DNA of 64,000 bases from Pisaster brevispinus (taxonomy: Eukaryota; Echinodermata; Asteroidea; Forcipulatida; Asteriidae), in NCBI GenBank assembly GCA_023634235.1, contig JAMKCF010000016.1, forward strand, positions 4,149,001 to 4,213,000, written 5' to 3'. Position 1 is the stretch's first letter, and every line of letters starts with the position of its first letter. The notes under the pieces were generated by a model. It worked only from the letters and a program-made list of their open reading frames with translations, was not told the origin of the DNA and ran no database searches. Below, in pieces: positions 11,807-23,690 of this stretch. A program made the translations under genes and the position numbers.

Positions 11807-11994
11807 CGTGATAAGCATCTCGTTTCATTTGTCCCATCTTTGCTTTACCACCTTGGTTCCATTGCTTTCCTCTCTTGAAGAATTTCAAGCCGTCTGGTGA
11901 ATATTCTTCCTCTTTATCGGCCATGACGAAGGCAGTCATGACGGTGAGAGCCATAAGAGCAAGGAGCAGCTTGGCGGCTAATTTTAGGGGAATT
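11807..11994 (-). pseudogene. Secreted prepropeptide exon, copy A (start codon lost)
   Basis: Paralogue of the 18.2-kb exon. The acceptor (TGCAG before 11994) and donor (GTAAGTAA after 11807) are kept, as are the hydrophobic signal core, the acidic DKEEEY propiece, the first KR, a 15-residue peptide GKQWNQGGKAKMGQM and a second KR. The ATG that starts the intact copies is destroyed at 11979-11982 by a 1-bp deletion and a substitution, so that TTAGCC stands where ATGGCC is expected. Translation could start only at upstream in-frame Met codons (reading to about 12056) if the intron were retained. No paralogue of the 21.87-kb promoter is found between here and block B. Most likely a silent tandem duplicate. 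Low sequence decay elsewhere leaves a rescued start possible. Confidence 0.65.
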
Positions 11995-12394
11995 CTGCAC
12001 AAATTCAATGTTGTAACATTTAGCATTATTTGTTTTCCCCGGTACAATGTATACAATGTACAATTAAAGTATGGTTCTAGAGAATCTTTAAAAAAATGCC
12101 TGGAGGCTGTTGATCAACAACTAAAACAAAAACTTAACAAAACAAAAAACGGCAGACTTTCAAAAACGATCCCGCATTTTAGTATGGTATTTTGTAAAAA
12201 CAAAAAGTATTTTAATTCATTTCAGATAGTTTCAATCTAAAAGTTAATTTATTAAATTCTCGTACCATCACCAATCCCAATAAAAAAAAAAAAATAAAAC
12301 TCTTCAAGTCAAGGAAATACTAAATCATACTTGCTAACTTCGATTAAAAATAGGAACCAACTATGATTTTTGTTCAGATGTTGTTTACGTGTTA

Positions 12395-12425
12395 CGTCAT
12401 CGCAAACTATGGGATATAAACGAGT
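12395..12425 (-). promoter_or_regulatory. Conserved CRE-like motif upstream of peptide exon (copy A)
   Basis: On the minus strand, TTTATATCCC followed about 20 bp later by TGACGTAACACGTAAA. The same pair lies at about 18770-18795 (copy B) and 56503-56540 (copy D), always 270-420 bp before the coding exon. It may be an intronic enhancer or alternative promoter. TGACGTAA is a near-consensus CREB/ATF half-palindrome. Its conservation could also simply reflect the duplication. Confidence 0.35.
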
Positions 12426-14698
12426 TTACTCTTCAATCATTTTTTAATATGAAAACGTTTTGAACGGAGACATATTTTTTAGGTTACAATTCTGTGTACA
12501 GTTGAACTTTTCAGTTCTGAGTTGTTGATACGGTGTTCCAAAATCCCGTAGATTTTTTTACCATAGAGTCTGACACGGCGTATTAGGGAATCGCACCGAA
12601 TAAAGCAGGGAGGTCGCAACACCATTACACAAATAATACAACTAAAAACTTTGGTAGTTCTTATCCGAGAGCTTTACGATAGCGCGCGTCTAATACAAGA
12701 TGGAGCCGGCTACGGCTTTAAAAAGATAGATTGTATGGCCATTTCTCCTGTCGCGTCATGCTATTTAAAATAAAGAGCAAAAGCCAGAACTTATACTCAA
12801 GTACTTACTCAAAAACAAAAACAAAATTGAAAATTCTTTATCAACCAAATCTATCTATGGTCTATGATATAAATGCAAGTAGAAGTTGCGTCTCTGCTTG
12901 ATGAACAGCCGGCAATATGACTTACTATCACTCTGTACCTATAACCCATCCCTTTCTACAAACATACCAACACCCAGCTCAATCAGTATGACTTCGACAA
13001 GTGTATTCTTATTGTGCCGTCACAAGACACATGGTAACGTTACCATGACTTCATATCAATTTACACCTATAACACCTTCATGACTAGGGACATACCACGA
13101 TCCAACTCAATCGGACTTGTACTTTCGTAGATATTTGACTTAAACAAACTGCATCTCTATTCTAGTCAGTGCATTTATGCTCTACCAAGCCTGATGCAAG
13201 ACTAACTTTTTATGTTTAGTTAAAAGATATAACTTTAGTGGTAAATTTGTTAAAAGTTAAAAACAAACCATGTAATAGTTTCATCATGACTTCAAGTCAT
13301 TTTTTGATACCTTTAACACGTCTCTGCATATATGTTTACCAATGTTTAACTCAATCAAACGTGTACTTACGTAGATCTAGACAATAACATATTGAAACTT
13401 AATATGACGTCACAACACATTAATACATAATGTCAAGATGACATCACAAGATAGTGTCGTATGAACAAGTGGTTCTTTCAAGCAGTTGTGTAGAGTCGGG
13501 GGGGGGGTAAACGCATTTAGGGTTAACCTGTTATGCTGTCCTGCACACACAAACTCTCGCGTAAAATTTGACCAGGATTCCAGAGTACGTAATGCCTGAA
13601 GAGTTTTTAGGGTAGTACGCCCTTGATTTGCGTCAAATCGACCCAGAAATGGTTCAAACTAGTCTCTTGGTCACGCTCCTTGGGACCTGCATTCCGGGCC
13701 AATTCTGGCCCTGGTGTATTTAGAATGTAATAACTTTCACTAAAACACTTGTTAATAAAAAAACACGTAGAGACAAATAGTTTTAATTCCTTTTAAAATT
13801 AACTTTATTCCAAACCATTGAAAAAAGGGTCAACAGGTGATATGTTCATTCTTAAATAAAACATGTCATTATTTCATAGTAGTGCAAGCATTGTTCTTAT
13901 GATAGTCAGAATGTTGGCGCAGGACTCTTTCGTTTAGTGATTGTACACATTATTTTGTTAAAAAGCTTTCAAATCCTCTGAATGCGTCATTTGTTAGTTA
14001 TGAACGTTACGTACACACAGACGTTTGGATAGAGGCGTACTCTTGGCAGATGTAATTATTCAAAACAAATGAATTGTAGGACAATACTTCACTGTGGTTA
14101 AACACTTGATAATGGGCTACACACCCATGCACAGCTTTGGATTACTATCATATGTGCTCGAGAAATGGTATGTTATTTTGAAGATCGTAATGACGTTGCA
14201 GTGACCTAATTTGAATTCAAACAAGTTATGGTTTGTGTGGTTTTGGTAACACTCTCATGTATAACTGCGGTATACAGCGTCTCTTTAGGTTGATGGTTCT
14301 TAATTAAGAGATAAACGAACAGAAGGAAGCAAACTTTAAAACGTCAGCTGGTTGGCGTGCTTGAGCTGGACCAATACAAGCAAGTAAGTTCATGAGGTGC
14401 CATGTAAGCCTCCGAAAGAAAGAACAAAAAAACGTGAACATTTTAAATACACGATTTCAACAATAAATTGAATTCAAGTGTTCTTGAGAACGAACAATGA
14501 AGGATTTCAGTCGATGGAACAAAAAGAGAACATTTCATGATTTAATACTGACAATAACAATTCAAATTCATTTATAAGTTTGATCCTACACGTTAAATTA
14601 ATAATTGTTGTACTAAAATGTTTGAACCATAAGAGAGGTAAGGTTTGTCGTTTTAGAGCTTACTGTTTGAACCGGAAAGAAAAGGCAAAAAGGGGTTC

Positions 14699-15074
14699 TT
14701 TTTTTATTTTTATTTTAGATATCGCCCAACTCACAAGGCCGGACGGCTGCTTTAATGTGAGGGCTTTACTTAACTGATTTGGGCTGTCAACCCAGATCAA
14801 CTGTCACCAGAGAGGCACAATGCCACCTACTCCTGGGGCTGAAACAGGGTTACCCCTTCACAGTCCGTAAGGATATAGGCATGGGTATCATCCACTAGGA
14901 GCCTGGCTGGTTGAGATGAATGAACTAACTTCCCAACAAAAGCAATTATGGTTAAGTGCCTTGCCCAAGGGCACAAGTGTCATGACCGGGATTCGAACCC
15001 ACACTCTGCTGCTGACAACAACGGAGCTTGGATCCGGTGAACTAGACCGCTTGGCCACGACACGCCACAAAACA
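14699..15074 (-). mobile_element. tRNA-Leu-derived SINE (block B copy)
   Basis: Same insertion as the block A SINE: identical position relative to the flanks, B box 15000-14988, A box 15058-15048, T-rich run on plus at about 14699-14715. Block C lacks it. The SINE therefore landed after the split that gave C and before the A/B duplication. Confidence 0.8.
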
Positions 15075-18000
15075 TCATGTTTTATAATAAGATTTTAATT
15101 TTGTCATAAGCTACAATGCAGACATGTGTGGCATGTTAATCAAAAGATGTGATTTGTTAAATTTGAACTTCTTGTTTTAACCGGAAGGAAACATTAAAAA
15201 GGGGTCAGGTTTTGAACGAAATGCAACTGTGTCATGAGTTACAAGATTGCACAAGATTTCCAACTCATGACATGTAATTCAGGATTTGTTCTTTTATTTG
15301 CACTTCCTATTTTTACCGGAAGTAAAGGTCAAATTAGGGTCATGCTCTGGAATAAACTGTTAACTATATAAAATGTTACAAGACGACACAAAGACTATGA
15401 CTATTTGCATGTGGTTCAGGAGATGTGATTTATTTTTATTGTATAGCTTCCTGTTTGTAACGGAAGTAAATGTCAAAGGGAGTAATGTTTGTAAACAGAC
15501 TTGCGCTGCAAGCTACAAAACTGCACAAAAATTGTAACTCGCGTTTCGGATATATGACTTGTTAAACAATCATATTTGAATTAATGTAATTTTACATCTG
15601 TTGACGTCAAGATGATGATAACATGTCTCTCAAACTAAGTTTTGGTTGTAAGCTACAATTATGTAAAAATAGTTGTCTCCTGTCAATGCCTTCGAACGAA
15701 AACCCTGAAAGTTCAAAAGTTTCACCTTTGGTAGTTTTAACACACATTTATAGAGGGTGCTGGTAACAGGTGGTTGACCTCAAAGTAATTAGCAATTGAA
15801 ATCTCGGGTCTCGAGAAGATTTCGTATTTATCATAACATTAGGCAACACATAGGCCTAATCAAGTTTAATACCTGCAAAAGTAGCGCAACGTACCGCACT
15901 TTTATTTACCACGCAGGCAACGGGACAGAAATGGAGGCAAGATAAATCCATTGACATTTACGTTTTACAATAACGTTTTTTCTGTCCTTATGTTCGATAC
16001 TGAAGCTTATTCAAGTGCGGCAATCTCTGACACTTTCCACATATTTATCGTAAAAATACATTGTGCATACTTGAATTAGTTTTTATGACATGGAGAAATA
16101 TTTTCAAAAAAAAAATCTCAAAAACGACCACCATCTGTTGATGTTGGTTTTGAGTCAAAATAATTGGGAAAGAGGACCCGGTTTTCGTTGTACTCTGGTG
16201 TCATAGAATAGAATGTATTCTGCAAGTCTGCAAGTATAGAAGACGGAGGAAAAATATACAGGTTGACTTGTCTTCTACCAGAATATGAATGACGGCAAAA
16301 CCTACAGTACGCCGTCAACGGTGTGTAGGCTAATTTTAATTTAAATTGAGGATGATTTACATGTGATGAATATTTATACAAGTAGTTACGTAATTATAGG
16401 CTACATTGACGAATGGAGTCAAAATTTAGAGGGGTACTATTCATACCGGTTACACTTTATTCGGCAAACACCCCGAGTCAGCTCAGCCTTGATGCTTTTT
16501 TCAAGGCTCAACCTTATTTCTTTTAACAAGCATTGATAGCGACCACTGAGTAGGGCATAAGCCAAGAAGGCTAGCTGCCTCTGTCCCGGGCAGCAGGGCT
16601 GACCGTTACGCAAATTGCTTGTGTGGATCTTGAACCAAAAAGGTTGGATTGTGGATCACTAACCACCACTAACCCTACCATATCCCTTCTTAAACCCAGT
16701 GGTTTTCCTGATGTTGTTCATTACTTCTTGTATCACTCAATACTTAGAACACCCTCTAGTTCTTCTGGGTCTATTTCATGTGCTAAAACTGCATGTACCA
16801 GCAATGGAGTCATTTCCAACTATGTACATAGGCCTTTGTACATTAACAATTATACTGATGGTTGCAAACTTGTTGTTTTATAAACTTAACCGGGCTGTGC
16901 GTTCCCAACACACCAGTGATATAGTTATATTTATCTGCTCCCTCTATACTTGTGGGTAATTGCTAAGCTTGTTTTTCTTTCGACGGTGGCATTATTTTCT
17001 AGGGAAGTGGACGGCCACTGCCTGGGGTCAAACAGTTGAATGGGGGTTATTGTAAACATGTTAAGGCTGTGTTGCCTAATTTGGTAACACTGACAGCATC
17101 CTCTAGTTGAGGTTGGGCTGATTTATGTACTCCGACCGCATGTACCAACGGTGGAATCACTTAAAGTCTTGTAGGCATTTGTGTCATTATAAAGTAGGAA
17201 AAAACACCACTGCTGATTTATTGTTGTACAGAGGCTGGGCAAGCTGCCCCTTTGTTATCTATGTCAAGCATTTATGCATTGCATGCTTATGCAATTTTGT
17301 GAACTTTTAAATACACTGCTGTGTTGTTATAGGGAGGCTGGGCAAGCTGCCCCTTCTTTGTGTGGCAAGCTGCCAAGGAACTCGTGCCTGGTAAAATGTT
17401 TTTTTTAAATAGTCATAGTTATGCATTTTGAAGACAGCAATTTTTATTTTCATTTTCATTTCGTTGATTTTTGGAATGATAATTTATTTCAAAAATTGGG
17501 TCAAAGGTAACAATAACATATTAAAGGTCATGGTGACCTACTTTTTCGCAAAAAACAATTCTCATTATATTAATACCAAATTTGCAAATATTCAATGAAA
17601 ATTGACATGATTTTGACATATTATTTGTACAAAAAGGATGGCATTTTACTCTAAAAATGTCATTATTTTGTGGTTTAATCTGCCCAGACCACCTGGTAGG
17701 TCAGATCGGGCTACAAAATGGTGTGCATTCATTGCATTAGGACCTACAAGCACATCATTTTTTTTCAAAATCGGAAGACATTAGGTGAAAAAGTGCGTTG
17801 GTCTGACATGGAATAACCCTGCTGTGCTGTTAAAGTGTTTTATGGAGCTTGGGGAAGCTGCCCCCTCTTGTGTGTGGCAAGCTGCCAAGGTAAAATGTTT
17901 TTTTGGGGGCAAGGTGCTCCTTGATCTGTTCTCTTTCAGGTACCATACTTTGCTAAACTGGTGGATATACCATCAGAATAAAATATTGTTTTGAAAGCAG

Positions 18001-18180
18001 TAATTACTTTATTGAAAGTGAATGACTGGTATATAGTCTTACAAAATAAACATAAAACATAAGAAACTAGATTTCGTCGTTCAAGTTAAGTTTGTAATAA
18101 CTTTGTTAGTGATTTTTTTTAATAGTTTATTGTAAACTGTGGACTCATATGTTACTATAAAATACCCTCATGTCACTTAC

Positions 18181-18369
18181 CGTCAGAAACAGCTCGTTTC
18201 AATGGTCCCATCCTTGCTTGACCACCTTGGTTCAATTGCTTTCCTCTCTTGAAATACTCCAAGCCGTCTGGTGAATATTCTTCCTCTTTATCGGCCATGA
18301 CGAAGGCAGTCATGATGGTGAGAGCCATAAGAGCAAGGAGCAGCTTGGCGGCCATATTTTAGGGGAATT
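18181..18369 (-). CDS. Secreted prepropeptide, copy B (coding exon)
   Basis: The exon runs from an acceptor (CGTGCAG before 18369) to a donor (GTAAGTGA after 18181). ATG is at 18355 and a hypothetical read-through stop at 18173. Residues 1-21 form a signal peptide (MAAKLLLALMALTIMTAFVM, Ala next). An acidic propiece DKEEEYSPDGLEYF follows, then KR, a 15-residue basic peptide GKQLNQGGQARMGPL, KR and a short tail. This is the layout of a prohormone or defence-peptide precursor cut by furin/PC-type proteases after KR. The start is chosen because it sits just inside the exon, follows AAAAT, and is shared with the 56.8-kb copy. A matching promoter and first exon lie at 21786-21875 on the same strand, giving a 3.4-kb intron later invaded by a Penelope element. 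Later exons are not identified. I recognise no known family. Paralogues: 11.8, 27.7 and 56.8 kb. Confidence 0.7.
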
Positions 18370-20022
18370 CTGCACGAAATCATTATTGTAACACTTTGCA
18401 ATATTTTTGTTCTGGAACAATGTATACAATGGCCATTTAAAGTATGGTTCTAGAGAATCGTCCCAAAAATGCGTGGAGGCTGTTGATCAACAACTAACAC
18501 AAAAATACTAAAAAAAAAAAAAAAACGGCAAGCTTTCAAAAAACGATCCTGCATATAAGAATGGTATTTTGTTAAAACAAAAAAGTACTTTAACACATTT
18601 CCGATAGTTTCAATCTAAAAGTTAATTTATTAAATTCTCGTACCAGCACCAATTCCAATAAATTTAGTTCCGTATTTAAAACTCTTCAAGTCAAGGAAAT
18701 ACTAAATCATACTTGCTAACTTCGATTATAAGGACCCAACTATTTTTTTTCAGATGTTGTTTACGTGTTACGTCATTGCAAACTATGGTATATAAACGAG
18801 TTTACAAATTTGTAATGTAATAAAGTGTTGAACGGATAACACAATTGTTAGGTTACAATTCTGTGTACAGTTGAACTTTTCAGTTCTGAGTTGTTGATAC
18901 GGTGTTCCAATATCCCGTATATTTTTGTTTCTGAATTGAGACATTGTTAGATACTATATCAAAGTTAAGCTTAGTGCTTAAACATTTTAGTTAATACATG
19001 ATTAATATTCTTAGTCAATTAGCCATTTTTAGCGAAGTGAATATTTAATTAGCCAACCTTGTTGAGACCACATCTCAAAAAGTATACCGCCGATCGTCAA
19101 AATGTCTTCCGTTTTACACTTATGGGATACTGTAGATGTGTTTGCCGGCCTAATATACCAGACGACGTCACCATGACGTCATTTATAGCGTGTATTGTAT
19201 CTGTGTTCAAAACCCATGGCTCTGAATGGTGGAAGTATTTAGCTGATAAAAAACAGAAATTTTCATAATAAGTTAAATTGTAGTTACCCATAATACACAA
19301 ATCGTTTATTTATTATTATTGTTTTCTTCTTGGAAGTCCAAGGCCTCCATTCTAATGGATCGCTCTGATCGCGGCCTCCTCGCTCGACCAGAGTCCGAAC
19401 AGAATTTGAAGGGACCAGTCTGCCCCCGACTAACCAGGCAGCCCATCTCAACCAGCCAACCAAGCGACTCGAACCGTCCACAGAGTTTGACAACCTGTGG
19501 CGTATTAGGGAACCGCACCGAATAAAGCAGGGAGGTCGCCACACCATTACAAAAATAATTAAAATAACAATTGTGGTAGTTCTTATCCTAGAGTTTTACG
19601 ATAGCGCGCTTTTAATACAAGATGGAGTCGGTTACGGCTTTAAAAATGTAGATTGTGTGGGCAATTCTCCTGTCGCGTCATGCTATTTAAAATAAAGAGC
19701 AAGAGCCAGAACTAATACTCAAGTAATCATTCAAGAAAACAATTGTTGTGAAAGATGTTTATCAACCAAATCTATATATGGTCTATGATATAAATGCAAG
19801 TAGAAGTTGCGTCTCTGCTTGATGAACAGCCGGCAATATGACTTCCTATCACTCTGTACCTATAACCCATCCCTTTCTACAAATATACCAACACCCAGCT
19901 CAATCAGTATGACTTCGACAAGTGTATTCTTATTGTGCCGTCACAAGACACATGCTAACGTTATCATGACATCATATCAATTTTCACCTTTAACACCTCC
20001 GTGACTATGAACACACCAAGAT

Positions 20023-21354
20023 CCAACTACCCCCTAAGAACCGAGATGTGGCTCTAGACACCTACATCAATTCAGTCAGCTCCGAGGTTCTTAAGGTCCC
20101 TAACACCTGGGCACCCAACAACCTCCCCCAAGATGAACGCCACGCCCTAACATAGCTCTGCCAATCACCAGACATAGTGATTGAACGTGCTGACAAGGGG
20201 TCCGCAGTTGTAGTCATGAACACACATGACTACATAGCTGAGGGCCTCAGACAACTCAGCAACACTGACCATTATATTGAATGTGACACTGACCCTACTC
20301 AATCATTTTCCAAACAAATCTGTGACACCTTGGTTAGAATCCACAATGCCAACGGTATCGACAAAGATACCTTCAACTATCTCCTTCCACAGCACGCTTC
20401 TATACCTTCTACCTAAGATACACAAGCCCAACAACCCAGGCCGACCCATTGTATCTTGAAACAGTTGCCCTACAGAGCGCATTTCTAAGTTTGTAGATAG
20501 CTTTCTCAACCCCTTAGTCTCCGGCATCCCTTCCTTCATAAATGATACCACATATTTCCTCCATAAGCTAGAGGATGTCAAACATCAAATACCTGATTCT
20601 GCTTTTTTGTTACTCTAGATGTTTCATCACTGTTTACTAACACACCCCATAATGAAGGCATGAATGCATGTGTCTCTGCTCTCAGGGATAATAAACAATC
20701 CCGCCCCTCAAGACAGCTTGGATGAGTTTATCGACCATATAAACTCATTCCACCAAACCATAAAGTTCACTACTGAGTACTCTCTAGATGTAACTATAAG
20801 TAAATCCCCTAGCGGCGTTGTTACGGATGTATACAGCAAACCCACTGACACCCACCAGTACCTTCTCTCCAACAGTTGCCACCCCAGTCACTGTAAGAAG
20901 GCAATTGCTTACAGTCAGGCCTTGCGCATAACACGTATGTGCTCCACAGATTCCTTATACAAAAGGCGCTCATCGGACCTCAGGAAACACCTTGTTTCTA
21001 GAGGTCACAGCGAATGCAGGGTCCATTGTGCCATCAACAAGGCCCTCAGCATACCACGCCATACTCTTTTGGCCAACACGGGATCCAAAAAAGTTCCAAC
21101 CAATAGAGTTGCCCTGGTCACAACCTACCACCCTAAACTACCCAAACTCTCCTCAATCCTCAATGGCAGAATGAATATTCTCCATTCATCTAAGAGGTTG
21201 CGCTCAGCAATCCCTGATAACCCCATGGTTGCATTCCGCCGCCCTAAAAACCTGGGACACATTCTAGTCAGGGCCAAACTCCCCCAAGGTACAGGCCAAA
21301 CACCAACCCTAACAGAGATTTCAAACACAGCCACCATACTCAAAGTTTTTTAGA
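20023..21354 (+). pseudogene. Penelope-like element reverse transcriptase, internally deleted
   Basis: The N-terminal RT part reads ERADKGSAVVVM and LPKIHKPNNPGRPIVS (about 20185-20458), then DVSSLFTNTPH (about 20613-20645). The C-terminal RT part is open from 20664 to 21353, with FIDHINSFHQTIKFTTEYS, YSKPTDTHQYL and CHPSHCKKAIAYSQALRI. These are typical of Penelope-like RTs. The palm with the catalytic aspartates, expected between QLG and DSLDEFI, is absent: the frame jumps there near 20710. A stop at about 20151 and frameshifts near 20400 and 20600 also break the frame. No GIY-YIG domain follows. The insertion lies in the intron of peptide gene B, on the opposite strand. Stretch 21360-21650 holds more 130-140-bp block units. 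Confidence 0.85.
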
Positions 21355-21785
21355 GTGCACTTGGGCCATTATACGAATATATTTCATTTGAACTGCTTGT
21401 TTGGACCGGAGGAAAAGTTTAACCTGGGGACATGTTTATAAATAAAATATTACATGAACTGTAAGCTACAAGACGGTGTAAAGATTATATTTTTATGACA
21501 TGTGGTTTGAGAATAAACTACTTTCTATTCAAATTTTGTTTGTTAACAGGAAGGAAAAGGTCAAACTGGGTCACGTTTTTAAGACAAAACACGCTTGAAA
21601 AAAAAACCTTGTCATAATTAAATTAAACTCTAGTTCCCTTGAGGCCTGACCCAGTTTTTACAAAATTTGAAGAAAGTGTTTTTTATCCGCATTTTTTCTA
21701 GGTTTTCAAGGCCAATTTCAACAATAAAACCCTTCCTTTTAATTTTAACGATTGTGCATTTCTTATTAAATATGTATGTACTCAC

Positions 21786-21875
21786 CGGCGCTGTACTAAG
21801 AAGACAAGTCAAGTTGCTTAAAGTAAGAGTTGAATCAATGCTTACTGTTGCTCGTCCACAGTGTCCCCTTATATA
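21786..21875 (-). promoter_or_regulatory. TATA promoter and non-coding first exon of peptide gene B
   Basis: TATATAAG lies on the minus strand at 21875-21868 and a strong donor CG|GTGAGTAC has its exon edge at 21786. The inverted counterpart at 55388-55478 has the same 90-bp TATA-to-donor spacing. Similarity extends through the upstream region (21880-22200 against 55070-55370), where TTTAATTATGAGGCTCGGGTT and GTCATTGAGCGTAACCACTT are kept. Such conservation beyond any coding frame supports a shared promoter. The transcription start is probably 25-30 bp past TATA, near 21845. I see no ATG that would make the exon coding. Confidence 0.6.
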
Positions 21876-22199
21876 GGGTTTTTTACTTTAAAAAGATCTG
21901 GTATCGCCAAAATCAAGTGATCGCGTGTTGAACACCGCTACGAACAAACCACCATTTCCTATTCTAATTGCAACTACACCGTTCATGCAAAGAGCTTATT
22001 TTATTAGCGCTTGTTATTTAATTATGAGGCTCGGGTTATGACGGGAATTAAAAGAATTGTGACAGATGTACCCATCTGAAAAGTTGATATTTTTCTTGTA
22101 TTTTGACCACTTCCTTTTTCGAAAGTGTGTCATTGAGCGTAACCACTTACCCTTCAACATGACGATTCCTGGGCCGACTATCAAATGTTACTGCACTTT

Positions 22200-23690
22200 C
22201 TGTTTATAGTTTGAGTATGACAATCTACATAATTATTACATTAACAGCACGGAGTTTACCACGGTAATATTGGTTCATCATTTAAAGTACAGCTTCTCAC
22301 AGGCTTCCCATGTTGTGGGAAATCAAGGTAGACTAGAGGTTTCGTTTCATTCCTTTAAACTCCGTGGACAACGGCTTAAATCCCTCCTACAACTGTCCAT
22401 ATTGCTTGAGCTTTTTTAATTTGGTTATTTCATCTCGAGCTTAAAACTTGTTCATTTTCTGTCTAATTACCGGAACTTGCTATTATGCTTGTGTAAAAAA
22501 GGAAAAAAAATAATCTATCCTCCCAACTTTGACTTTGTTTGTGTTTTTGCAACTTTTTGATGTGGTTAAATCACCCCCTTTCCTCTACCCATATATTTAA
22601 GTCTCCTTCTTGTTGTTCACTCCGCTTGCTCGTTCTTTGGCTTTTTGCACCCCCTCTTTCTCTCTTTCTTTAATTTTGTTTTTCAAATTTACTGCTTTTG
22701 CAAATTCTGAAATAATTATGTATATATTTGTGTTGTATCTACAACTAGTCTGAGAAAAAGTCTGTGGAGTCAAACGTTGGATTATTTTGCAGACTGTGTG
22801 CTGTCATGGAATTGCCTACACAAGAGCTCACACACCCTTACATATGACAATAACGAGGTATCCATTGTTATTCTATTATTCCCTAATCTGAATAAATTCT
22901 CTGCGGGGTACCACTAGAACAAAGACAAAAATGCGGGTAGGGTTGTTCCATTGTTAAAAGTACCCCTTACGTTCGCGTTCGTTAGGGCACACACGTTTAC
23001 GGATTCGGTATGTGGGGTCCTGCTATTGTTGTTTTGTTGTTCCCTTTTCTAAAGAAATTATCTGTGGGGTATCATTGTAACAAAGAAAACCTTGTTGGTA
23101 AGCACTGCTCCATTGTACCCCGTAAGGTGGCTCGTATTAGGGCAGAAGCTCTTTGATCTCCCATTGTTTAATTACCCGTAGTAATTTGTATTGTATATTA
23201 CAACTAATTTGATCACACTGAAACAAAACTACAACTTGGTACGGCGATGCTTGTTTTTAAAAACCCCATTTGCCATCAATACCCGAAATTGTGTGTACCT
23301 AACCTAGGTTAGAGTTGGGCAACATTTTAATTTATTTTTTAAGTATAACTGCACTTTAAAATTGTATTTGTCATTTGGGCTTATAAATTAGTCAAAATGA
23401 CTAGTTTTTTGTTAAGTCACTTTGTGCGACTGAAACAAATTAGTCATAGTCATGCTTTAGGATTTTGATTAATGTTTATAATCATCTTTCCGCCCGAATT
23501 ACTCCCGCGAAAAAAAAAGTTGGACGGCACCCAAAAGCAACCCGCTGATCAGACTGGTACTCCTCTGACAGTTTTGTTCCGCATCCATAGCTAGTGTGTG
23601 GTGCATGCATTTTACGAAACAAACTTAAATACACTGGCTGTCTAAATTATGTACATGTACATGGATATGTGTACATGCACTCTCCAGCAG
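22200..23690. other. No gene recognised
   Basis: AT-rich sequence. 22990-23160 contains GT-rich-family fragments (around TCTGTGGGGTAT) related to 6.9-7.6 kb. Nothing else supports a feature. Confidence 0.4.

Larger units (their letters stand above)
9300..13110 (-). repeat. Segmental block A (tandem duplicate of block B)
   Basis: 9360-10980 matches 13850-15500. 10985-11640 matches 17410-18010. 11640-12540 (with the peptide exon) matches 18010-18910. 12575-13080 matches 19500-20010. All are in the same order and orientation. Compared with B, block A lacks the 1.9 kb at 15500-17400 and the inserts at 18915-19500. It includes a SINE and the broken peptide exon. From 10550 to 10980 it contains degenerate 130-140-bp units with a CTTCCTGTTT...GGAA motif. 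Stretch 13110-13540 shows nothing recognised apart from a G run at about 13498. Confidence 0.85.
13540..20010 (-). repeat. Segmental block B with intact peptide gene
   Basis: Tandem partner of block A and the template of inverted block C (30364-34390). It contains, left to right, the 13.9-14.7 kb segment, a SINE, degenerate 130-140-bp units (15080-15500), a 15.5-17.4 kb segment shared with block C, 62.55-63.05 kb and 57.2-57.6 kb, and the peptide exon with its surroundings (17.4-18.9 kb). An insert at 18915-19500 includes a piece of HINE-family sequence (19060-19200, motif ATCTCAAAAAGTATACCGCC). Open frames at 16623-16959 lie in the shared repeat and are not conserved as protein. Confidence 0.85.

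Noticed and set aside
16623..16959. Overlapping 86-codon frames and the related 106-codon frame at 30961-31281 (-)
   Set aside because: Both are in a repeat shared among blocks, and the frames are not kept between copies.
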